From: Prolixibacteraceae bacterium
Lineage (GTDB): Bacteria; Bacteroidota; Bacteroidia; Bacteroidales; Prolixibacteraceae
DNA: 64,000 nucleotides
Reading direction: 5' to 3'
Assembly (NCBI GenBank): GCA_003537645.1
Contig: DPRM01000077.1
Coordinates: 1 to 64,000 of the forward strand
A program made the position numbers and the translations under genes. Under the pieces are notes generated by a model that saw only the letters and a program-made list of their open reading frames with translations, did not search any database and had not been told where the DNA came from. Position 1 is the stretch's first letter. Each line of letters begins with the position of its first letter. Shown one piece after another: positions 8,774-17,875 of the stretch.

Positions 8774-9363
8774 GCCGTACAGCTTTGGAAGATACCCGTC
8801 ACGAACTGATCAAGGCACACATCCTTGATCCGGAAAACTCACCTTTGCCGGGAGATTTACAGGAATTGCTCGACCGTATCATTTCGGTTTCGAAGGTGCT
8901 GGATAAAAACCCGATCCTTCGCCAGGCAGTAGCCATTCACCAGGTCAAGTATCCGGAAATATCCAAATCAACCGCATACTGCGATGTGCGGATGGCTGTC
9001 CGGCTGTTTAATACCCTGCACACGTTTGATTACGATTTTTATCAAACCTGGCTGATCAATGACATTGTAACCAATATCCAGAAATGCAGGGCAACCGGTA
9101 GCGACAAAGACCGCCGCATTATTGCCATGGAACATGCCAATTTATTGAAAGCCATTGGTGAGAAACCGGAAAACCTGCCTGATCTGCTTCGAAATGAAAA
9201 GCATCAGTTCTATGTGCTGATTCAAAACAACAATCAGCAGATTAAAGTGGAACTGAATAACCTGAAGGACTTACCCACAGCTGCCCTTCAGGAATTGAAC
9301 CGCCTGATTTACGGGGGTAACGAGATTACTGAAACCCATGCAGAACAAATCATGAATACCTGA
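8770..9363 (+). CDS. Probable small terminase subunit
   Basis: The protein has 197 residues, is helical, and starts with an ATGA overlap with the preceding gene. The segment KYPEISKSTAYCDVRMAVRL (about residues 59-78) looks like a recognition-helix region. A long central helix pair and a C-terminal strand-helix tail (VELNNLKDLPTAALQELNRL) follow. It lies one gene before the large terminase, the usual place for the DNA-recognising subunit. I did not recognise a named family, so the call rests on order and fold features. Confidence 0.55.
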   Translation: MSRTALEDTRHELIKAHILDPENSPLPGDLQELLDRIISVSKVLDKNPILRQAVAIHQVKYPEISKSTAYCDVRMAVRLFNTLHTFDYDFYQTWLINDIVTNIQKCRATGSDKDRRIIAMEHANLLKAIGEKPENLPDLLRNEKHQFYVLIQNNNQQIKVELNNLKDLPTAALQELNRLIYGGNEITETHAEQIMNT

Positions 9364-9430
9364 TTTTTTTACATTTTCAAATTCTCTTTTTTCATTTCCA
9401 CTTTTTCATTTCCACTTTTTCATTTTTTGT
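9364..9430 (+). repeat. Pyrimidine-rich short tandem repeat before large terminase
   Basis: This spacer contains two to three copies of a 14-base unit, TTTTTCATTTCCAC, directly upstream of the terminase start. It is almost free of purines. It may be a slippage-prone leader; it has no Shine-Dalgarno sequence. Confidence 0.6.
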
Positions 9431-11137
9431 ATGATCACTGAATTGATAGACCTGAACCCACCGCAACAATTGTCGGTGATTAACAACGCCAAAAGTGAAG
9501 TGGATATACACGGGCGCGGAACCGGCAAATCCTATATCATGGGTTGGGAAATTCATTCCATTGTCCGGAGTATGCCAAGGTCTGTTTCATCGATTACAGG
9601 TTGTACATACGGTCAGATTTACACCCGAACTTTGCCATCAACCCTGAAATTTCTGGCCAAACTGGGCTACAAAAAGGATGAAGATTTTAAGATCGGCGGA
9701 AAACCTCCCAAAGCCTTTCTGGATCCTTACGAGCAGGTCACCAAATTCGAGAACTTCATTTCGTTTGCCAACGGAACCGGTTTTCTGATGCTTTCACAGG
9801 AACGCGAAGGCTCCAGCCGTGGCCCCAACCTTGACCGGGAAATCGTGGACGAAGCTTTGACCCTGAATAAGGAACGATACGATGCCGAAGTTTCTCCGGC
9901 CAATCGTGGCAATGAAGACCGCTTTGGGTTTCTTTCACCCCGGCCGGTCAAACAGCATCATGGTTTCCGGTATGTTTCGTCAATGCCCTACACCAAAGAG
10001 CAGATGTGGCTTTTGCGCTATGGCGATTATTACATGCAGGAAGCTGGTATCCCCATCTTCGATATCTGGAACCGGATTGTCAAACTTCAAATCCAATTGA
10101 TTGAATCGCACAAAGTCGATGATAAACGATTGTTCAAAGATATCTGGAATGAAACCGTCAGACTGAAAAAACAGATTGCCCCATTTGTTTCCAAAGAGGG
10201 TGTCCTGTTTACCCTGGCCAATGCCTTTGATAACATCAGCAACCTGGGCATGTCTTACCTGGTCAGGGAATACGACAAGCAAAACCTGCTGACCTTTATG
10301 ATCGAAATCCTGAACTGGATTATCGACAAGGTGGAAGATTGCTATTATCCGCTGGACAGTCAGCGACACATCTATTACGATGCGTATAACGATGATTTTA
10401 TTCGCGGTGTGGCCGAAAACAGCAACTGGGATGCTGATCATCTCTCAACGCCTGACAGTCGTTTCGATCTGGATTGCGACCCCAACCGTCCACTGGAAAT
10501 TGTTCCGGATTGGGGAGCAAAAATCAACCTGTTTTCGGTTGGTCAGGAACGAAACTTCAACTTTGTGACCAAGATTATTGAGCCTGTTGATTGCGTGATC
10601 AACGAGTTTTTCATCAAGCCACAGGACTCCAAAAATGTCCCGGTGGATGATCTGGTGGATCTGTTCTGTGATTATTACCGGCAGCATCCATGCAGGGAAC
10701 TGTTTTACTTCCGTGACCGATACGGCGATCACCGGCAACCCAATGTGAAAAACTCCAAGCCTTACAATGAGCAGGCCATTGAACGGCTGCAAAAACGTGG
10801 CTGGCGGGTGACTGCAAAGGTTCACAAAGGCATGGAGCCACCGCAGCATGATAAATACCTGCTTTGGCTGAACATCATGAAAGGCAATGATCCACGTTAC
10901 CCGAAGATGATCATCAACGGAAAGAACTGCAAGTACACGATCATTTCGATGAACAATACCCGTGTGATGGAGAAAAACGGGAAGTTTGAAAAGGATAAAT
11001 CATCAGAACGTAAGAAGTCCGTTCTTCCTGAAGAAGCTACCCATTTTGGCGATGCTGTTGACAAACGCTTCTGGACCAAATACGGCGATATTCTTTACCA
11101 CGCCGGAAGTTCAACCTTTGTGAGCCCGAGGATATAA
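9431..11137 (+). CDS. Large terminase subunit
   Basis: The protein has 568 residues. Walker A is HGRGTGKS (residues 27-34) and Walker B is REIVDEA (136-142, acidic pair D140/E141). The C-terminal half has the RNase H-like nuclease region beginning near residue 355 (EIVPDWGAKINL), with further acidic residues around YFRDRYGDHRQP (about 429). The enzyme translocates phage DNA into the procapsid and cuts it. The length is normal and the frame intact. The next phage gene downstream lies 29 kb away beyond the accessory island, although terminase and portal are normally adjacent. Confidence 0.9.
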   Translation: MITELIDLNPPQQLSVINNAKSEVDIHGRGTGKSYIMGWEIHSIVRSMPRSVSSITGCTYGQIYTRTLPSTLKFLAKLGYKKDEDFKIGGKPPKAFLDPYEQVTKFENFISFANGTGFLMLSQEREGSSRGPNLDREIVDEALTLNKERYDAEVSPANRGNEDRFGFLSPRPVKQHHGFRYVSSMPYTKEQMWLLRYGDYYMQEAGIPIFDIWNRIVKLQIQLIESHKVDDKRLFKDIWNETVRLKKQIAPFVSKEGVLFTLANAFDNISNLGMSYLVREYDKQNLLTFMIEILNWIIDKVEDCYYPLDSQRHIYYDAYNDDFIRGVAENSNWDADHLSTPDSRFDLDCDPNRPLEIVPDWGAKINLFSVGQERNFNFVTKIIEPVDCVINEFFIKPQDSKNVPVDDLVDLFCDYYRQHPCRELFYFRDRYGDHRQPNVKNSKPYNEQAIERLQKRGWRVTAKVHKGMEPPQHDKYLLWLNIMKGNDPRYPKMIINGKNCKYTIISMNNTRVMEKNGKFEKDKSSERKKSVLPEEATHFGDAVDKRFWTKYGDILYHAGSSTFVSPRI

Positions 11138-11938
11138 ACTAATTCCATCCAATTCAAAATAGAACAGCAAACCGGTTTTCTGCATTTTCCTCACCTGACC
11201 AGCCAATCCCTTCACTTCTTTTCCTTCACTTATCGTTCCGGTCAAACCGTTCAGGATCATGGCCGGTTTGTTCGTTAATTGGATAAACCGGATCAAACCC
11301 CAATGCCAGGACTGAAGCCAATCATATAACCCATACTTCATAAGAGTTAAACAATTGGAATAAGGTATCAACCCATCCGTCAAATACCGGATAAGTTGAT
11401 GAGTTCAGGACTGCCTCCCGCACAATGGTCACCAGCAAAGGACTTTCCCCGCACACAAAGGACTGAACCTGACAGGCTCCATATCGCCTAATAGCAGTGC
11501 GTATTGGCGCAGATAGCAGCGTGTATTAGAGCAGGTAACTACACGTATTGGCGCTATTGGTATGCACTGTGGTGGATGTCATATTTCCGCATTTTCTGCC
11601 CTTTTTTCTGCCCCTTTCGTTAGGGCGAGCTCGGGTGATACCACACAATACAAAAACATTTTCAAGTTTTTGTATTGTAGTGGGTTGCTTTACAGATTTT
11701 TAGAAGGAAATTATCTGCAAAGGTATTTTCTGGAAAGCCCCGCTTTTCCGGGCATGGAAAAGTGGGGAATGAAGAGCTTGGCATTTTTAGTTTTGATAAA
11801 ACGAAATTTTCAAGCCGGAACGGCCTGAAAATTTTGTAATAGCTATTTCCCAAATAATTGCCAATGCTAATCATTGTTATATTGTAAATATTCATATGTG
11901 TATTATTTGGAATTATGAAAGAATATTATTCAGTTTGA
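11138..11938. other. Left boundary of the island, no convincing gene
   Basis: About 800 bp between the terminase stop and the first island promoter. A reverse frame of 90 codons (11111-11383) and a forward frame of 88 codons (11562-11828) exist but look non-coding. The stretch around 11490-11560 repeats TATTGGCGC-like words. Three strong hairpins follow at 11645-11836. The junction of phage and island DNA must be in this region, but I cannot see a target duplication. Confidence 0.5.
11645..11836. repeat. Cluster of three inverted repeats
   Basis: First hairpin: ACAATACAAAAAC at 11645-11657 with a perfect 13-base complement at 11666-11678. Second: CCCCGCTTTTCC at 11738-11749 with GGAAAAGTGGGG at 11756-11767. 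Third: GAAATTTTCAAGCCG at 11803-11817 with CGGCCTGAAAATTTTG at 11821-11836, one mismatch. Three such structures in 190 bp suggest terminators, a structured RNA or recombination ends. Confidence 0.75.
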
Positions 11939-11970
11939 TTGTTAGATAATATTTTACTTCACTAAATTTG
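11939..11970 (+). promoter_or_regulatory. Bacteroidota-type promoter for the left PadR gene
   Basis: TTG at 11939-11941 and TAAATTTG at 11963-11970 are separated by 21 bases, which fits the TTG/TAnnTTTG sigma-ABfr consensus. The PadR start codon is 19 bases downstream. Confidence 0.55.
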
Positions 11971-11989
11971 CAAATAAAATATAAAGTGT

Positions 11990-12331
11990 ATGAAAAGCAT
12001 ATCAAAAGAATTACTGGGAGCTTCTGCAGTTCCAATTATTTTGTCGGTTCTGAAAAATGGCGACAGTTATGGGTACGAAATTGTACAACGGGTAAAGGAA
12101 TTGACCAATGGTGAAATCAAGTGGCAGGAAGCCAGTATTTATCCTGTTTTAAAGAAACTGGAAGGTGCGGGAATGATTCAATCTTACTGGAAGGTTCAAC
12201 AAGGCGAACGCCCAAGAAAGTATTATTCCATTTTATCGGATGGAAAAGAACAATTGGAACAAAACATGCACGAATGGCAATTGGTCCATTCCGTATTTGG
12301 AAATCTATGGAACCTAAACACAGCCAGGTAA
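11990..12331 (+). CDS. PadR-family transcriptional regulator (left copy)
   Basis: The protein has 113 residues with the PadR winged helix: an ILSVLKNGDSYGYEIVQRVK opening (the family's GYEI segment), then EASIYPVLKKLEGAGMIQS and the wing segment RPRKYYSILSDGKEQL. PadR proteins are small repressors, usually released by a ligand or stress, that often control transporters next to them. The following gene encodes a membrane protein 36 bp on, the usual PadR partner arrangement. A close relative lies at the far end of the island (40047); shared stretches such as GDSYG, EIVQRVKELTNGEI and ASIYPVLKK show recent common descent. Confidence 0.9.
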   Translation: MKSISKELLGASAVPIILSVLKNGDSYGYEIVQRVKELTNGEIKWQEASIYPVLKKLEGAGMIQSYWKVQQGERPRKYYSILSDGKEQLEQNMHEWQLVHSVFGNLWNLNTAR

Positions 12332-12367
12332 TAGTTAGCTGAAGCTCCAAACCAATACAGTGTTGCT

Positions 12368-13087
12368 ATGCCCGCATTTGAATCAGAAAGAAATATTGAA
12401 TTTAATCTTCACTATCAGATAAATAAGTGGGTGGAGGCGCTAAGATCGGAACCTTCGATTACTGAATCTGATTCAGAAGAACTAAAAAGCCATTTATTGG
12501 ACCTGATTGATGAGTTGAAAATGGCCGGGCTTGATGATGAGGAAGCTTTTTGGGTGGCTTCCAAACGGATGGGAAACAGCATCGAATGGAAAGCCGATTA
12601 CGAAGAAGCAAACAAACCGCTGATCCAGATGAGAAAGTCCCTTTTCATTCTGGCAGGTGTTATGGCCTATTTTCTTCTGTATTATTTTATCAAGGCTTCT
12701 TCCAAACTACTTTTCATTATTTTATTAATGCAAAAAACGGATGGTAGCATTGCCATCGACTGGATAAAAAGATTCTTCACCGGCGTTCATTTTGCAGTTA
12801 TTCTATTTGTAGTCAGCATTTTCGTGCTTGACAAAAAAGCGGTTTCTTTTGTCGAAAACATTAAAATGAAACCGAAGAACACCTTGCTCCTTCTTTTTAT
12901 CGCAATCGTTCTTGGTGTTACCGACACCTGTTTATTTCCGGTTGCAAAAAATCTGGCTGGACAGGATCTTTCCCTTCGAAGTGATCTTATTCACGTCTAT
13001 TTATATTTTGATTATAGTTTCCCTTTGATTATTTGTGTTGGCTTTATAATCCTATACTTCAGATATTACAAAAAAACAAAAATTTAA
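12368..13087 (+). CDS. PadR-associated membrane protein
   Basis: The protein has 239 residues. Residues 1-80 form an acidic helical domain (SEELKSHLLDLIDELKMAGLDDEEAFWVA) like the permease-prefix or DUF1700-type domain that accompanies PadR regulators. Four hydrophobic segments follow at about 95-115, 135-155, 170-190 and 210-232. It may act as membrane anchor or ligand sensor for the regulator. The usual large permease after such a prefix domain is absent, so the protein is a short version. Function otherwise unknown. Confidence 0.7.
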   Translation: MPAFESERNIEFNLHYQINKWVEALRSEPSITESDSEELKSHLLDLIDELKMAGLDDEEAFWVASKRMGNSIEWKADYEEANKPLIQMRKSLFILAGVMAYFLLYYFIKASSKLLFIILLMQKTDGSIAIDWIKRFFTGVHFAVILFVVSIFVLDKKAVSFVENIKMKPKNTLLLLFIAIVLGVTDTCLFPVAKNLAGQDLSLRSDLIHVYLYFDYSFPLIICVGFIILYFRYYKKTKI

Positions 13088-13150
13088 AAAGCATATTGTT
13101 ATGATTTGATTCTTTTATATATTGCACTGAAATATATAAACCATCAAATC

Positions 13151-13798
13151 ATGAAAAAATTAGTCATTTTTATCTCCTTTACAGCGTTACTATTCTCATG
13201 CCAGCAAACGGAATTGGAATTTTCATGCGACCCGGTAATCAACAAATTTGTCATTGAAAACCACGACGAGTTGTCGAATGTAACTGTTCAGGAAGTAGCA
13301 GCTTATGATCTCCAGTTGCAAAAAGCAATTTTCGCCAGTTGGGACCATCAAAAAAAGAGGGGCGCATGGATTGATAAACTTCAGTACGTAAAAGCAAACA
13401 CATCATTCACCGAATTGGAGAAATTTCACATCCAGGCATTGATTGATCACATCAATGAGGACTATTTCCTGAAAGAAAATCTGGATAAAAATTCTGAAAT
13501 CCGGTCTCAATTTGCATCGCAATGGCTTAATTATGCGCACAATCAACTGGGGTGGACTGACCAGTTTATTGCCTTTATGGTTTACCGGCTATACACCAAC
13601 CAAGCACAATTTGACTCCGAACTATCAGCCATCAGGACAATTGGCACAACTGTAAGTACGAACTCAGAATCAGGCAACTGCACTTGCAGTGTTTCATCTG
13701 ATTATTGTGGCAGTTCGACCTGTAGTTCCAATGGATGCACAACCTCATCCGGTTGTGGCTGGTTGTGGTCCGAGTCATGCGACGGAAGATGCTATTAA
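13151..13798 (+). CDS. Fulvocin C-related bacteriocin precursor lipoprotein
   Basis: The protein has 215 residues from the ATG at 13151; an upstream TTG- or ATG-like frame from 13106 lacks a signal peptide. The N-terminus is a lipoprotein signal (LLFSC, Cys18). A helical domain of about 150 residues follows. The last 40 residues hold eight cysteines in a Ser/Gly-rich tail (NCTCSVSSDYC ... GCGWLW ... CDGRCY). This spacing resembles fulvocin C of Myxococcus fulvus, a 45-residue peptide with four disulfides. The tail could be released as an antibacterial peptide. It lies ahead of the ligase-like membrane protein and within an island of other Cys-rich peptides. Confidence 0.75.
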   Translation: MKKLVIFISFTALLFSCQQTELEFSCDPVINKFVIENHDELSNVTVQEVAAYDLQLQKAIFASWDHQKKRGAWIDKLQYVKANTSFTELEKFHIQALIDHINEDYFLKENLDKNSEIRSQFASQWLNYAHNQLGWTDQFIAFMVYRLYTNQAQFDSELSAIRTIGTTVSTNSESGNCTCSVSSDYCGSSTCSSNGCTTSSGCGWLWSESCDGRCY

Positions 13799-13834
13799 CA
13801 TCGATTAAACTCCATTCCCCATATTCAGTTTCCG

Positions 13835-16153
13835 ATGAGTAAAGCATTAAAAACCACATCATTCTTATTACTGTTCATCCTACTCCTGGCGCTCCCATCC
13901 ATCAACATGGATTCGTTGATGAACGGTACCCAAAGCGGGAAATCAATCGTCTTCCTTTACGGTGTGGCAATCATTTCAGCGCTGTGGATTATACGCTTTT
14001 GGCTAAATCAGGAATTGGTAAGGATTAAACTCTCTACGATCGATTTACTTCTTGTTACAGTTGTCCTGTACATCCTGCTTCGAAACAACAGGGAAGAACT
14101 GGTTCATTCGCTACTGTTTTTTGAACTGGCAGGACTTTCTATTTTATATTTCATTATCAGGCAACAAACCCAACAAGGTTATTTACTGGTATTGTTGGCC
14201 CTGGTTGCCGGGGGGCTGGTTCAGGCTATTTACGGTAATTTGCAATTGTGGGGATTCTTTCCCTCGCACCACGGAATATTTAAAATGACTGGCAGTTTTT
14301 TTAATCCAGGTCCGTATGCTGGTTATTTAGCAGCAATCTTTCCCATTTCACTGGGATTATATTTATTCAATTTCCAATTCAATATTAAGCCCCATTCATT
14401 CGATTCAATATTAAATTCATACATCAATCCTATCAAGTTCTATTTTATTAAACTATACAGTACTCATTTTCTCTATAACAATAACGAAGACAAATCTTCC
14501 CAGGAGAAGCACAAGTGCAGAATCAGGTCTACCGATTATACCACCATGAAATCATTCTTTTTGATTTCAATAATCAGTTTGTGTCTGGTTCTGCCTGCTT
14601 CCCGATCACGGGCGGCCTGGCTCGCAATTGTAGTATCCTCTGTTTATTTGCTTTCGATCAAGTATAAGCTAGTTCAACAGGCAAAAGCACATTTCAAAAC
14701 ACGTATAAGAAGGATAAGTCTGTTGGCTTCTTTAGTTGTTCTGCTATTTATTGTCGGTGCCGGATTATACCATTTAAAAAAAGGCTCTGCCAATGGCCGA
14801 TTGCTGATATGGAAAGTTAGCGCCGAAATGATCAGCGACAAACCCGTTTTCGGACATGGATACGATGGGTTTAAAAAGTACTACATGGATTATCAGGCTG
14901 AATATTTTCAATATAATCGAGAGAGTAAAGAAGCCTTGGTTGCCGGTGATAGCAACTACGCTTTTAACGAATTGATTCAATTAACCGTTGAAAATGGCCT
15001 TGTCGGGTTGTTCCTGATTTTACTCCTTTTCAAACATGCTTTTTCAACCCCTTCAAACCGCGAAGCTTCAAACAGTTCCTCCGGTTCCTTTCGTTTATTT
15101 AGTTTCTTTTGTTTAAGGCCATTCCAATCCAACCATAGCAACAACAGAAACAACAGAAACCCTTCAAACAGCGAAGCTTCAAACCCTTCAAACCCTTCAA
15201 ACAGCTACGCTTCCAACCCTTCAAACCGTGAAGCTTCCAACCCTTCAAACATTTCAAACAGCGAAGCCTCAAACAGTTCCTCCGGTTTCTTTCGTTTATT
15301 TAGTTTCTTTTGTTTAAGGCCATTCCAATCCAACCATAGCAACAACAGAAACAACAACAATAGAAACCCTTCAAACAGCGAAGCCCCCAACCCTTCCAGC
15401 AGCGAAGCTTCCCCCTCCCTTCGTACACCTCTTTCACACGCCATAGTTTTATCAGTCCTTGTATTTGGCTTATTTTCGTACCCATCACAAATACTGCCCA
15501 TTAAGGTTTGTTTGACCGTGGCATTGGCCATTGTTGCCGGAACAACCAGCCAAAATGTGATTATAGACCTCCAGGCGCCCCTTCTGCTCCGCCGTTCATT
15601 CCGAGTGGCGATAAAAACAGTTGCTGCAACCGTATGCCTGGTAGTACTTTGGTTAGCCACGCTTCAGATAAAAACGATCGGGACCGCTTATACAAATTGG
15701 AAAAACGCTTTCGACCTTTACAACATTGGCATATACACTGAATGTTTAGCCGATTACGAAAAAGCCTACCCAACATTAAAAACCAATGGCGATTTTTTGA
15801 CCAATTACGGCAAAGCCCTTTCGATGGCCGAAAAACATGCCGAGGCCACAAAGGTATTGCAGCAGGCCGCTCGGTATTACCCCAACACAGTGGTTTATAC
15901 GGCCCTGGGCGACAGCTTTAAAAAAATGGGGCAGACAATACCAGCTGAACAAGCTTACCTGCACGCCGGACACATGAACCCCAGCCGATTTTACCCCAAA
16001 TACCTCCTGGCAAAACTGTACGACGATACCGGGCAAAAAGAAAAAGCCATACAAGTAGCCAACGAGCTGTTGGCGAAAGATATTAAAGTTGAATCGACCG
16101 CGATTGAAGAAATAAAAGAGGAAATGAAAAAATTGATAACCAAATCGAAATAG
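13835..16153 (+). CDS. O-antigen ligase/polymerase-like membrane protein with TPR tail
   Basis: The protein has 772 residues. It has ten or more hydrophobic segments in residues 1-540, with the Wzy_C/O-antigen ligase core around ASRSRAAWLAIVVSSVYLLS and GSANGRLLIWKVSAEMIS. A TPR domain spans about 620-770. Enzymes of this fold join or polymerise polyprenyl-linked glycans at the periplasmic face; here the substrate could be a glycan or the nearby peptides, which is inference. Two unusual loops break the core: residues about 175-225 (Asn/Ser/Tyr-rich) and about 404-527, the latter made of in-frame TTCAAAC-type repeats. The gene follows the bacteriocin-like gene by 36 bp. Confidence 0.75.
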   Translation: MSKALKTTSFLLLFILLLALPSINMDSLMNGTQSGKSIVFLYGVAIISALWIIRFWLNQELVRIKLSTIDLLLVTVVLYILLRNNREELVHSLLFFELAGLSILYFIIRQQTQQGYLLVLLALVAGGLVQAIYGNLQLWGFFPSHHGIFKMTGSFFNPGPYAGYLAAIFPISLGLYLFNFQFNIKPHSFDSILNSYINPIKFYFIKLYSTHFLYNNNEDKSSQEKHKCRIRSTDYTTMKSFFLISIISLCLVLPASRSRAAWLAIVVSSVYLLSIKYKLVQQAKAHFKTRIRRISLLASLVVLLFIVGAGLYHLKKGSANGRLLIWKVSAEMISDKPVFGHGYDGFKKYYMDYQAEYFQYNRESKEALVAGDSNYAFNELIQLTVENGLVGLFLILLLFKHAFSTPSNREASNSSSGSFRLFSFFCLRPFQSNHSNNRNNRNPSNSEASNPSNPSNSYASNPSNREASNPSNISNSEASNSSSGFFRLFSFFCLRPFQSNHSNNRNNNNRNPSNSEAPNPSSSEASPSLRTPLSHAIVLSVLVFGLFSYPSQILPIKVCLTVALAIVAGTTSQNVIIDLQAPLLLRRSFRVAIKTVAATVCLVVLWLATLQIKTIGTAYTNWKNAFDLYNIGIYTECLADYEKAYPTLKTNGDFLTNYGKALSMAEKHAEATKVLQQAARYYPNTVVYTALGDSFKKMGQTIPAEQAYLHAGHMNPSRFYPKYLLAKLYDDTGQKEKAIQVANELLAKDIKVESTAIEEIKEEMKKLITKSK
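15043..15415 (+). repeat. In-frame TTCAAAC repeat tract inside the ligase-like gene
   Basis: The tract contains many CCTTCAAAC units joined by AGCGAAGC words. It also holds two copies of a roughly 90 bp block (about 15061-15150 and 15264-15353) encoding SSSG(S/F)FRLFSFFCLRPFQ. It adds about 125 residues rich in Asn, Pro and Ser without breaking the frame. Similar heptamers occur in intergenic tracts at 21519, 22198 and 25588. Confidence 0.85.
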
Positions 16154-16223
16154 GAGAAACTTAGAGTTTCTGTCTGTGAAAGGATAAACAGACAAGTATT
16201 TAAGTAGTTTAAACAATTTAAAA

Positions 16224-16489
16224 ATGAAAAAAATGAAGAATAAAATTTTCACAATTGGAGCATCTTTAGTATTATGCTTTACAATATTTTGAACTTTATC
16301 CAATATTCAAAAATTCAGGACACCGACATTGATCTATCAAATTTACTAACAATAAACAATGCGAGTGCCGAGACATGGATCAATTGTACTAATTGCTATT
16401 CAGAAGGATACTATTGCAACGGCCACTGGCAATATATGTGCAAGCTCGGTGGTAGTGGGTGTAATGTATCAGGACAAGAACCTTGTTAA
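16224..16489 (+). pseudogene. NVEALA-like Cys-rich peptide gene, frameshifted (cassette 1)
   Basis: From the ATG at 16224 the frame encodes MKKMKNKIFTIGASLVLCFT and hits TGA at 16290. Adding one base in the T run at 16287-16290 joins it to the frame that reads DIDLSNLLTINNASAE and then a six-Cys mature part (INCTNC ... YYC ... YMC ... GC ... PC). The architecture (membrane helix, spacer, small-residue AxA site, even-Cys tail) matches the other peptides of the island. It may be a genuine inactivation, a sequencing error or a -1 frameshift. A hairpin and a propeller gene follow as in the intact cassettes. Confidence 0.65.
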
Positions 16490-16498
16490 CAATAGAAT

Positions 16499-16518
16499 GA
16501 GCCCCTGTTTAGGGGCTC
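16499..16518 (+). terminator. Hairpin between peptide and propeller genes (cassette 1)
   Basis: GAGCCCCT (16499-16506) pairs perfectly with AGGGGCTC (16511-16518) across a four-base loop. There is no long T run, so it may be a partial terminator or 3' stabiliser of the peptide message. Confidence 0.7.
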
Positions 16519-16557
16519 TTCAATCTCATTTTATAAAAAATATAAAATCAATTATCT

Positions 16558-17751
16558 ATGAAAAATCTAAGCATACTAATTTTAGCGTTACTAGTTTTAT
16601 CTTGCACAAAAAATAAAATTAACAAAGAACATTATAGGAATTCCACCATAATATCAGTGCCTGTCACTGAAGAAATCTTTCCTATAAAACTAGTTAGTGA
16701 CAAAAGGTTTTTACCACTTGAAAGCAAAAAGATCAATAAGATTAGCTCAATCAATAAGATCACTTTTTTTAACAACAAGATATTGATTCTTGATAAGCAA
16801 CAAAATAAAATTTTGCTATTTGATTCAAATGGAAAGTATTTATCACAAATTAATTATGAAGGAAAGGGACCAAATGAATATCTATACTTGTCAGACTTTA
16901 TAGTAAACAAAGAAGATAACTCCATTGAACTGTTAGATAGGGGAAATAGAAAAATTCTTAAGCTTAACGATTCTAATCTCGTTACTAATGAACTGAAATT
17001 TAGCTTTTATTGTGATAGATTTCTAAAAACAAAAAAAGGTGAATACTTATTTTTTACCAATAATCAAACTAACAAAACTGGATCAGGTAAGGAATCTTAT
17101 AACCTTATCCTGACTGACGAAAAAGCAAAAATAATTAACCATTATTTGCAAATTCCTCCAGAAAAAGAAGAATTAATAATTTCCGAATCCCATTCGTTTA
17201 CGCCGTATAAATTAGGAGTCAATTTCACGTTACCCATTGACAACCAAATCTATTATGCGAGTGGCGACACAGTGGGTGTGAAGTACCAAATTTCATTTGG
17301 GAAATGTGATGTCCCTGATGATATTTTAACTCCATTAACAAGCTCTCATCAAGGCAATAAAATTCAACTTCAAATGAAATTAATGAATAAGATAACACAG
17401 GCTGGCTACGCATACAATATTCATTCTGTTTTAGAAAATGATTCTTTCCTATTCTTCCAATTTAGAAAAGGGATGAATGTGAATTCTGTTCTCTATGCGA
17501 AAAAGACTAAAAATATAAAGACCGGTGTAACAATTATTAATAATATAGATACCTATTTTTTCGGACAACCAGTCGCTATTAACGACAAAAACGAGTTAAT
17601 AACTATTCTATTCCCATATGAACTACATGATCGTATAAAATCCGGAAATTTAAAAAACAATAGCTCCGACTCAGAACTGGAAAAATTAATTACAACGATA
17701 GGTCAGTTTGATAATCCAATTATACAATCCTTTAAACTTTCAGATTTTTAA
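16558..17751 (+). CDS. 6-bladed beta-propeller lipoprotein (cassette 1)
   Basis: The protein has 397 residues. The signal peptide ends in a lipobox (LLVLSC, Cys16). The rest is beta-propeller: repeated strands with FDSNGKYLSQI-type turns and the family signature EGKGPNEYLYLSDF (about residues 101-114; GKGPGEY in most relatives). It belongs to the Bacteroidota 6-bladed propeller group (BF3164/TolB-like). Its cellular role is unknown; location in the outer or inner membrane facing the periplasm is expected. It is AT-rich. No thioredoxin-like gene follows in this cassette; the next gene is another peptide. Confidence 0.82.
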   Translation: MKNLSILILALLVLSCTKNKINKEHYRNSTIISVPVTEEIFPIKLVSDKRFLPLESKKINKISSINKITFFNNKILILDKQQNKILLFDSNGKYLSQINYEGKGPNEYLYLSDFIVNKEDNSIELLDRGNRKILKLNDSNLVTNELKFSFYCDRFLKTKKGEYLFFTNNQTNKTGSGKESYNLILTDEKAKIINHYLQIPPEKEELIISESHSFTPYKLGVNFTLPIDNQIYYASGDTVGVKYQISFGKCDVPDDILTPLTSSHQGNKIQLQMKLMNKITQAGYAYNIHSVLENDSFLFFQFRKGMNVNSVLYAKKTKNIKTGVTIINNIDTYFFGQPVAINDKNELITILFPYELHDRIKSGNLKNNSSDSELEKLITTIGQFDNPIIQSFKLSDF

Positions 17752-17875
17752 GTTATTCTTCATGGAAGTTATATAGTCCAAAAATACAAGTCAGAAGATA
17801 AACCTAATCAATCCAGTCAATTAACTTTCGTAACATAAATCAACCATAGATTTACACAAACAAAAACCATAAAAA

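Noticed and set aside
11111..11383. Reverse-strand 90-codon reading frame after the terminase
   Set aside because: It overlaps the terminase end, has no ribosome binding site and an unusual composition. It may be a remnant but cannot be supported.
11562..11828. Forward 88-codon reading frame
   Set aside because: It runs straight through three strong hairpins, and its Cys/Phe-rich translation looks like non-coding sequence.
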